Part shown: one piece after another, positions 10,138 through 17,802 of the stretch
Layout: each line of letters starts with the position of its first letter
How positions within the stretch are numbered: position 1 is the first letter of the stretch
DNA from: Chloromonas sp. AAM2
Taxonomy: Eukaryota; Chlorophyta; Chlorophyceae; Chlamydomonadales; Chlamydomonadaceae
Length of the DNA: 17,802 nt
NCBI GenBank assembly: GCA_004335635.1
Contig: QAXH01006635.1
Span: 1-17,802 of the forward strand
Direction of reading: 5' to 3'
The notes under the pieces: generated by a model
What the model saw: only the letters and a program-made list of their open reading frames with translations
Database searches by the model: none
Told to the model about the DNA's origin: nothing
Made by a program: the position numbers and the translations under genes

Positions 10138-10413
10138 CTGATGCAGGAGGGCGCCGTCCCGAGTGCCGAGGCGCTGGAACACTTGCCCTTCACGGGGGTA
10201 CATGTCTGGGGGCATGCCGTCAGAACTGCACAGGCCAAGGAAGAACAATTGCATGGTGAGCATGTTGTACAAGCGAAAAGCCAGGCTGTCCCTGCCAGAG
10301 ATGTTGCTGTACACTGCACCAAAAAAAAAGAAGTTTGCCAGTTCTGGGACAATTCCTGTCAGGTACCCAGTTCCACTCTGTGTGCTTTGAAGTGTTACAC
10401 TGTCAGTGGTGTT
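10138..10413 (-). other. Coding-like segment (ELANF segment), family not recognised
   Basis: On the minus strand the frame is open from 10413 down to 9799. The part above about 10138 reads like real protein: GIVPELANFFFFG, then YSNISGRDSLAFRLYNML, QLFFLGLC, MPPDMYPREGQVFQRLG and GALLHQKT. It mixes hydrophobic and charged stretches, unlike the Cys/His-rich noise around it. If spliced, TTC plus nine T then GGTGCAG (10334-10315) would be a strong acceptor and the exon would start at TGTACAGC. Otherwise that run encodes FFFFG. I do not recognise the family. Below 10138 the frame runs into the foldback element and is probably not coding. No start codon or partner exon was found, so it may be a gene relic or transposon fragment. 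Confidence 0.35.
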
Positions 10414-12892
10414 CTACCACGGTATGGGATGTGTGATGCTGGTGGACGGCGTAGTGCTACTTCTGGGACAAGCAACATCATGACATTGCCGTATGTGACG
10501 TGATCCCGAACCTCATGCGAGATGTTCACACGCCTGTCATCCTGCCTGGTAGCAGCGTCACTGTTGCGTCGCTGAATGTCTGACCCTTATAAAATGTCTG
10601 GCCACAAACCCCTGTCTTTTGTAACTCTCTTGCAGTCTTTTGTGACTCTCCCACACACAGTTGTTATGGGGTGTGCCCCCACAGCCAACCCCAGTTCCGA
10701 CTCCCCCTCCCACCCAATCTCCCAAACATGCTGCATGGCTGGCTCATTCATGCGCTTGTATAACTCAAACACACATGTAGAGATGAAACATGACCCCTTG
10801 TCTGGTGTGACATGGGGCACATTACAACAGTCACTGAGTGGTTTGGGGCTTGCAATCTGCTGTGACCGCTTACTTGAACATGCGATGAACTGCAAGGGTA
10901 AGCACACAGCTCAGGTCAGCAGAGAAGTCCTGAACATAGGCAAGCAACACGCATGCGACAAAGTCAGGAAGCGGCAGGCATGGCAGCATGACATGTGTTG
11001 GTGCGTGACATCACATGCAGGCGTGGCCCAAGACTGTACAATGCGAGCGTCACGCGTCACATGCAGGGTGGTATGCGGAGCCAACCCTCCTTGGCCGCAT
11101 CAGGTGAGAGTCGACTGCTCAACACGCTGTTGCGCCAGTTCTCATGCGTTGCACTGTGCATCGTTGAGTCCTGCCCAGCGTGCTGTGCCTTGCATGTCGC
11201 CCCATGTCCGCACACACCGTGCAGCTGTACTGCTCCACTGGCCAGGTCTCTCGCTAGCAAATGGTTGCTTCAAGCGTGCGCTGTAACACAGTTGCATGAC
11301 TGCTGACTGCGACCATCTGTGGCGCAGGCAGCTCTGTCTGCTGTAGCCGTTGCTGTATGGCTTCGTCTCGCATTCCAAGCAGCCATTTGCTGCCGTTGAT
11401 GTATGCCTAGTATGCGGCTCATGCCCACGCGTCTCTTTACGTACGAAACCAGTGCCTGAGGCTGGCCTGCCAACAATACGTGCGATGCAACATGTACAGA
11501 ACAGGTTGGTGCGCCTGTGTATTTGCTGCCGCCACATGGCAAGCGTGTGACGCAAGCGGCACACAGAAGATGACATACCTATCCACTGCTCGCCGTTCCC
11601 TGTAACTTGAACCGCTCATGTGCGTTACACCCTCACCTGGCGTGTCTGCAGGTGATGCTGGTTGGCGACAAACACGAGCCCCGAATGCCCAGCCATGCTG
11701 CCCAGGTGCCTGCCTGTCTGCACAGCTAAGGCGCTACGAACCCCGCAAGCACAGTGAGTTTGGTTGAGCAATGCTGCTCCAGTGGCTGCTTGTCTGCAAA
11801 CTGAGACCAACTGCACAAGCCTATCAGCCACCTTTGCGATTTAGATGCTCAATGACTGTCAAGCATGCGGCTTCACAGCACAAACAAGGGCACGGCTCAT
11901 GAGTGCGGGTGCATGCACTGTCCATTTGCTGAATGCATAATTGGCAGGCTGGACATCAAGTTGACACTACTAACACATTCGAGAGATGCAGACTTTTTGC
12001 ACACATCTCATAAAAAGTCGTGCTTTGAATGCAGGCCAATTCAACATGCGCCACGTGCTCGTGGTAGCCCCGTCATCATGCAACGGTTGAAACTAGAAAA
12101 AGAGTATCAAAGGTCAGCACTGGGGGGGAGCCAAGCAGGGCTCAGAGCCGCGTGACTCACCAGCAAGACATGTGCCACCAGCATCAACCCACAAGTCAAT
12201 CAGTGACGGATGCACACTGACCACACAAGAGGATTGTCAACACGGTGGGTGCAGGAAAAGTGTGCACGCAACAGCTTCAATGCTGGATGGTGGGATCCAG
12301 AAATTTATGCGCCCAGGAGGCACTACAATAGACAGACTAAGCAGCCCTCCCAGAATCGTCACTCGGTCTAATGCCAAGGGGCCATGCCTCCTTGGCAAAT
12401 CAGGGACATGAACACAACACCGTTGCCATCTGTCGGCCATGCCCCAGACACGCACGATGCAATGCCAGTGTCATGCCCGTCTCTTACCAGTGTCGTGCCC
12501 GTCAGCAGCACCCATTTCGGCTAGCACTCCCTACTACCTAGCACCCATCGTTGCAGGCCTTGGCCACACAGCACTGCTCTCTTCTGCATGGCCTGTTGTG
12601 CCTCACCATGGCTGCACCTGGCTGAGGGCGACATACGACGAGCTGGCTTCCGCCATGGTGTCTTGCGCCTCGTCGCAGGGCTTCTGGTAGCAGCTGTCCG
12701 TGCCTGCAACAAGGTCAACACCTAGGCTGCCAGCGCATTCCGCAAATTGCGTAACAACGTCGGTTACCAAATACTTTCTGAGTATTTTTGAAGCGCAAGC
12801 CCTCAGAACACGCAACCTTCTGCGTGTCTGGTTTCTCACGGCTGTTCACTGCGTGTTCGCATCGAAAGGAGACAGGACAAGCTGACACAGCA
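10414..12892. other. Intergenic stretch, no gene supported
   Basis: Many short frames on both strands, none with a recognisable domain. Three small exon-like pieces were seen. Plus 11067-11103 is bounded by ATGCAG and GTGAGA. At about 11640-11704 the minus strand reads HLGSMAGHSGLVFVANQ before a CAG|GTGAGG donor, while the plus strand is also open. Minus about 12709-12609 reads KPCDEAQDTMAEASSSYV before ATG|GTGAGG. None could be joined into a gene. The promoter and 5'UTR of the kinase gene should lie in the last few hundred bases, but no TATA-like element stands out. Confidence 0.4.
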
Positions 12893-15800
12893 ATGGTCAA
12901 ATCCCGGGCAACAGGCGAAAAGACGGACATTGTGGCCACTATACATGTAAGCATTGCCTGTAACCTAAGCTCCAGGGTGACAACGGTTGCCGATGCAGTG
13001 GAGAGGCATGGCAGCGATTGTTGCCTTGGCCATGCTGAGCCAGGCCAACCAAACCAATGCCACGCCTGTACTGTTCACTGACTGCCACGCAAAGTTTTCT
13101 GTTGCAGCCCACTCGCGACTACGTTGTCGAGGAGATGCTCGGGCATGGCACCTTTGGAGAAGTGAGGGCTCACGTTGCAACAGCCATGTCAACTGGGCAC
13201 ACTGTCAATTATCATATCAGCTGTCGCAATGGGTCAGCTGGCAGACACTGCCAAACACATGGAGCAGGCGCACATGAACACGCGAACATTGCAAGCCTTC
13301 CATGAACATGCCGCAAATCAACAGTCGTGCGACTACAACTCATGGCATTTGTTTTGCAACACTTCAGGTCTACCGTGTGAGCTACGTCGCACAAGATGCT
13401 TCCGGACAGCCCGTCAGGAAGTTGGCTGCTTTGAAGAGGTGATCACAAAAGTTTGTGGCCAGCGCGTCCAAGGCCGTCATCAGCGCAGCCTGACCTCTGT
13501 CAAGCATTGGAAGCATGAGCATGCCGATTTGCTGGCAGCGGCGCGCAAAAGAGAGCCTACACATTCAGAATCCTTACACCATCACCCTGTAGCCTCCTGG
13601 CTGCGCTTCTATGTGTTTCTGCTGCCTTAATCGGGCTGTACGCTTTGCGGCCTTGCAACTGAACACTGCAATCATTTGTTTGTGCCTGTGCAGCATTCGC
13701 ACGGACTACTGTGCGGAGGAGGTCGGGGAGGTTCAACGGGAGTTTAACATAATCAAGGGACTCGAGCACCCTAGCGTGCCGGTAAGCTTGAATCCTGTGC
13801 TGCACAGACGCTGTGCAGATGCGTCATCTGCGCAGTTTGAGCACGTCATGCGCAGCACATAAGAGCAATCTGTACCGTGCCCTTGTGCGCAGGAAGTCTA
13901 TGATTGTTGGCCCGTATCAGAAGGCCGCCGTCAACACACCAACATTTCGCTTGAACTGCTGTACGGTGACTTGTGGGCAGCGATTGAAGTAAGGAAGAAG
14001 GTAAGGTTGGCTCCATGCAAGTACACACTGGGCAGCCATAAGACTCACAATAAGATTGTAGCAGCTCATTGCCAAGAGCACCCAGTAGATCGGTGTGATC
14101 CTGCCCAGAAAAGGGCAAGTTTCTTCACAATTCATTGTACCATGATGGTATGAGATGTCCACAGACACATGGCAGAAAACATCAAGCAAGCTCGCACACG
14201 CAGGTTTCAGATAGGTCTTGCACGCTGTACGGGTACTGATTTCACAGGTCCTCAGGCCAGGCCACACAGAGTATACCGACCAGGTTCCCACCCCACTCAG
14301 CCTCTGGTAAACACCACCCACACAACAGACCATACAGACAACAGCCTTAAGTTGAGCACTGCAGTCACTTAAGTTAGAAGAACGTGACTCAACAGACACA
14401 CTGCAACCGCCAACACCACCACACCGCACACACTGGTTCCAGGACTGTCCGAGAACTGGGGTTACAAAGTCGGATGTATACCGAACCACGGTACAAACAC
14501 TAGTCCAAGCGTTTTTAGAGATTGTCCCAGAAGTGGCAAACTTTGTGTTTTGTTGGTGGTATCTTTACCTCAGTATCCTGCACACTTTCTAAATATGAGC
14601 TTGCAAACAGCAGCCTATCAGGCACATGGACGAGAACCTGACCATGCTGCTATTTGCCACAACAAAACCAACAAAGCTTCAAAACAAGGTCTCAATTGCA
14701 GTCAAGTCAGGACCTGCTTTGCTGTACGCCATGCAGGCTTGCCTGCATTTCACAGAGCTCAAGATTCGCCGTTATCTCGTCGAGCTGCTGCTCAGTCTTG
14801 TCTACTTTGAGAAGGAGGGTGTGCTGCATGTAAGTAACGCCTCACTCACTGGCTGTGCTTCTACCCACTCATGCACTCATTGTGGAAGCTGCATGTGTGT
14901 TAGCGCATGGCTTGCTGCCGCCACATGCGACCACTCAAGGCTTGCATTCACATATACACTGTCATGCAGAAGTGCAGTATGTAGAGCAGCAACTCATGTT
15001 AACACCCAACTCAGAAAAAAATGAACTGGCAAACTTCTTTTTTTTATCACGAATGTAAGTCGCCATGCGTGTCAGCGCAAGGCTGCATGACCAACCACTT
15101 GCATTCACACGCGACATTCACTCACCAGAGGCTAACAGGCGATGACAATGACTGAGAGGCTTGTCTGAAGAACTGAGCAGGATGACTGGAATGGAAGTGT
15201 CAGGGGCAACCCAATGCGCACGCCTGTGATCATGGGTGGCGTTCGTCTGAGGCGTACCTTGTGTGTTTTTGTGCAGCGGGACATGAAGTGCCCCAACATC
15301 TTATTTGACGAGAATGGCCGCCTCAAGATCGGAGACTACGGTACCGCAAGCCGCATTGACGCTCATGATCCACTGTCCAGGCATGAGCAGGGCAACGTGA
15401 GTGCAACACTGCCATGCAACAGACGACACTTGCCAGACCCAAGCAGGACAGAAACCAGCACGTCTGCTTCACATGTGCACCACATGTGCCTCGCATGTGC
15501 CTTACCTCAGTCACACCACTGCTCAGGCCTTCTATGTGCGATCAGTGAAAAGAAAGAGGATGCTTGTACCAGAGAGCTGTAAACCAGACAATGTCTGATC
15601 AATGATTTGGACGACGTCACTCATCACCAGCCAAGTGTTGCATGTGCCAAGCGCTCAAAGCCAGAAACACCCAAAAAGAAAGACTCAAGGAATGTCGTGA
15701 TTGTGAAAGTCATGGTGCGACTTGCAAACGAACAGCGATCAAGTTGACAACGCAACGAGCCCTGACTCCGCCATGCTGTTTGGCGCAGGTGTGCACACCT

Positions 15801-17802
15801 TTGTACGCTGCACCTGAGATGCTCGCAGACAAACCCTACAGCTACGCTGCCGACGCTTGGTGGGTGCTCACCAGCTACAATAACAGGCAGCTTGGTCAGT
15901 GGCAGGCCGGTAGCAGGTAGCAGTGCCAGGGGCAAGCCAAGCCGTTGCCTGACTTCCACCGCCAGTGCAGGTCAAATCAAGCCTTTCAATGTGCCACTCT
16001 GCTTGCTTTGTTCAGGTCAGAGTGATCCTGTATCGTCTGATGACTCTGGGCAAGTTCCCGTTCACTGGAGCGACCAATGTAGGTACATCAGGTCGATCAG
16101 ATGCCGGGTCTCAGTTGCCGGAGTACTGTCTGCTCGTGCACTCTGCTAGACAACAAATCCAAATGAAGCCCTTCAATGTTTTAGGTCCTGGTGTGTTAGC
16201 TGGTGGACCAGAGCTGCTTGGTACGCCTGCAGCACGTACAGTTGAGGAATAAAGGTGGTCTGTGATGTGATGACGGTGGAGCAATTTTCAGCGTGAAAGA
16301 CAAGTGGCACATCCATGTGTCACGTGCGCACTGTGTCTGCAATGCCACCTTGCAAATGCCACCTTGAGAGTGTGCTGCAATACACACTGACATGCTTTGG
16401 TCATGCGTGCGCATGCATGCAGCAAGCCCTCTACGCCACGATGTGCCTGGCCTCACCTGCCATTATGGACCAGCGCTACAGCCCTGAGCTCAGGCTCGCT
16501 GTCATGAAGTGAGCGGCATGGAACGGTCTTCTGCCTGTCAGATGAACAGAAAGTCGTATTTGTGTGGCAGGTCCAGGTCTCAGGGAGATTTGATCCGGTG
16601 GACCACTGGGACTAGGTTAAGAATGCGAGGAACCTGCATTGGCAAGTCTTTTTGATCAGTGTTATGACAATGCATCAACCAAGGTCACTCGCTTGGTCAA
16701 GGCCCTTGTCTGTCCACATGTCTGTTCACATTAGCCAGGCTCACGTTGTACCAATACAGCACTAGACATTTAAGCACAAACAAGGCACAGCGGCCACTGC
16801 AATGTTCTTTGCACTCGAGGCGCCCCAGTTGTTTTAATCTCATAAACAGGCAATGCAGCTGCAGCCTTGTGTGCCCTGGCATGACGCGTCTGACTATTCA
16901 ACACTGCCATGCTTTCTGACTGGTGTATGTTGTGCCCACCTTGCAGGTTGCTGCGTGTGGACCCAGCCAAACGCATCACGCCACTGGAGCTGCTGTGCGA
17001 GAACTTTCTGCGGGAGGATCTTAAGTTCACGGTGGGCTGGCAGCGCGAGTCACCGCGCGGTGCGGCTGTGCCCACTGCAGAGGAAATCCTGGCTGCGAAT
17101 GCCAGCCGGGGCCATAAGGTGGACAAGCCACCCACGCCTTCCACGCCTACACCACTCACACCCCACCTTGCCTCTTACTCCAACTCTGAGTCATCAGAAG
17201 AGGCAACACCCGCCGCCACTGCGTGCTCAACTTCTCAGTGTGAAACCACAGCCCCCACTTCCCATGAGTGTGTGCGCCAAGCCACCACAACTGCTGATGC
17301 CGTTTGGCCTGCCGCACCGGCCCAGCCGCCCGCCACAGCAAACCAGGCGGCTGCTGTCCCGCAGCCTGTTTGCCAGCCGGCTGCCCCTGCCAACCAGGCG
17401 GCTGCCGTCAGGCGTGCATCAGATGCCCTGCCTGCTGCTTCTACCCACCAGCCCGTCGCTCCAGCACTCAGGGCAGCTGCTGCCCCACAGCACGTGACAA
17501 GTGCCCGGCCTGCTGCCCCCAAGCACGAGCTGGCCGTTCCAGCACTCAGGGCAGCTGCTGCCCCGCAGCACGTGACAAGTGCCCGGCCTGCTGCCCCCAA
17601 ACGCCAGCTGGCCGCTCCAGCACTCCGGGCAGCTGCTGCCCCGCAGCACGTGACAAGTGCCCGGCCTGCTGCCCCCAAGCACGAGATGGCCGCTCCAGCA
17701 CTCACGGCGGCTGTTGCCCCGCAGCACGTGACAAGTGCCCGACCTGCTGCCCCAAAGCGCGAGCTGGCCGCTCCAGCACTCAGGGCAGCTGCTGCCCCAC
17801 AG
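12893..17802 (+). CDS. Ser/Thr protein kinase with repetitive C-terminal tail, 3'-partial
   Basis: Exons traced: 12893-12946, 13108-13161, 13368-13438, 13694-13781, 13893-14000, 14737-14829, 15277-15396, 15789-15863, 16016-16078, 16423-16508, 16947 to beyond 17802. Phases agree throughout; about 556 residues are visible. Catalytic landmarks: P-loop GHGTFGEV (~30-37), AALK with Lys59, alpha-C Glu76, HRDMKCPN (156-163, split by an intron after His), DYG (176-178), PLYAAPE (~200-206), DAWW (218-221), PAKRI in subdomain XI. Lys two residues after HRD's Asp marks a Ser/Thr kinase. Oddities: DYG for DFG, VCTPLY where VGTPLY is usual, and Arg for Gly in DxWxxG. Uncertain points: exon 5 may end at 13988, and exon 6 could extend back to 14614 in frame, but the short form gives a normal alpha-D to alpha-E length. 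The ATG at 12893 is the only in-frame one, although the frame stays open upstream. The tail is Ser/Thr/Pro- then Ala-rich. Kinase family, substrate and location are unknown. Confidence 0.9.
14512..14550 (+). repeat. ELANF-segment copy in a kinase intron (copy 2)
   Basis: ATTGTCCCAGAAGTGGCAAA, followed by CTTTGTGTTTTGTTGG, closely matches the minus strand of 10322-10354 (ATTGTCCCAGAACTGGCAAA, then CTTC and T-run). The frame reads LVQAFLEIVPEVANFVF and is open for about 40 codons upstream from around 14450. It lies in the intron between kinase exons 5 and 6. A frame joining it to the kinase was not found. Confidence 0.55.
14830..15276 (+). repeat. Kinase intron with a diverged internal duplication and ELANF-segment copy 3
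   Basis: Two blocks resemble each other: one around 14889-14965 (GCATGTGTGTTAGCGCATGG ... CTTGCATTCACA) and one around 15063-15125 (CCATGCGTGTCAGCGCAAGG ... CTTGCATTCACA). Between them, at 15023-15045, GAACTGGCAAACTTC plus eight T is identical for 23 bases to the minus strand of the 10.33-kb segment and reads NELANFFF. The intron separates the His of HRD from the Arg-Asp. Confidence 0.55.
16339..16365 (+). repeat. Short tandem repeat AATGCCACCTTG in a kinase intron
   Basis: Two copies of AATGCCACCTTG separated by a few bases (CA) within the 344-nt intron between exons 9 and 10. No other content was recognised in that intron. Confidence 0.6.
17458..17802 (+). repeat. 78-bp coding tandem repeat (26 residues per unit) in the kinase tail
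   Basis: Copies start at 17458, 17536, 17614 and 17692; a fifth (17770) is cut by the window end. The period is exactly 78 bp, so the kinase frame is kept. Each unit contains APALRAAAAPQHVTSARP, ending in AAPK and a variable H/R-E/Q-L/M-A. Differences between copies are few (for example KHEL, KRQL, KHEM, KREL; ALR to ALT), which suggests recent expansion. The unit is rich in Ala and Pro with a recurring basic residue pair and no predicted fold that I recognise. A looser QAAAV-rich stretch (about 17340-17415) precedes it. Confidence 0.92.

Noticed and set aside
10576..11286. Plus-strand open frame of 236 codons
   Set aside because: It is Cys/His/Ser-rich without any recognisable motif. The opposite strand is also partly open and no splice context supports it.
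14614..14736. In-frame upstream extension of kinase exon 6 (MDENLTMLLFATT...)
   Set aside because: It is open and has a possible acceptor at 14613, but it would add about 41 residues between alpha-D and alpha-E, where kinases are short. Acceptor ATGCAG at 14731-14736 gives the usual length. Not excluded.
16853..17497. Plus-strand open frame of 214 codons overlapping the last kinase exon
   Set aside because: It is shifted relative to the kinase frame. The kinase frame carries LLRVDPAKRITPLELL and joins the preceding exon in phase; the other has no recognisable content.
17235..17705. Long minus-strand open frame of Ala/Gly/Cys-rich sequence opposite the kinase tail
   Set aside because: It is the mirror of the 78-bp repeat: a period divisible by three keeps every frame open or closed alike. 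The plus frame continues directly from conserved kinase subdomain XI.

Overview
The window looks like nuclear DNA of a green alga. Coding sequence is broken into many short exons by introns of about 100-900 bp. Donors are mostly GTGAGN or GTGGGN and acceptors are mostly TGCAG. Proteins carry Ala-rich low-complexity insertions, and the best-recognised protein resembles land-plant sequences more than animal or fungal ones. A chlamydomonadalean (volvocine-like) chlorophyte is my best guess, from style rather than a diagnostic marker. No bacterial operon, rRNA, tRNA or CRISPR array was seen.

Layout. (1) About 1-8040, minus strand: a gene for the vesicle-tethering factor Uso1/p115 (plant golgin candidate 6). 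Fifteen exons were traced by hand, with matching phases at every junction. It encodes about 906 residues and leaves the window at its 3' end. (2) 8041-12892: a 4.85-kb stretch between two divergently transcribed genes, with no complete gene that I can support. It holds a twin TTAGGG motif just outside the p115 start, an AT-richer tract (about 8.1-8.85 kb), a 28-bp-arm hairpin (9.42-9.49 kb), a large imperfect foldback element (about 9.60-9.98 kb), and a coding-like minus-strand segment (about 10.14-10.41 kb). Fragments of that last segment recur in kinase introns. (3) 12893-17802, plus strand: a Ser/Thr protein kinase gene of at least 11 exons, starting at a plausible ATG and leaving the window inside its last visible exon. 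The catalytic domain is complete but carries unusual residues (DYG for DFG, Cys for Gly before the T-x-x-Y-x-APE segment, Arg for the subdomain IX Gly). Its C-terminal tail enters a 26-residue tandem repeat that is still running at the window edge.

The two genes have no evident functional link: p115 tethers COPI/COPII vesicles at ER-Golgi membranes, and the kinase's substrate is unknown. The features most worth following up are the kinase's repeat tail and altered catalytic motifs, the duplicated small exon at the 3' end of the p115 gene, and the dispersed ELANF segment shared by the intergenic region and two kinase introns. I found no evidence of a wholly new multi-gene system.
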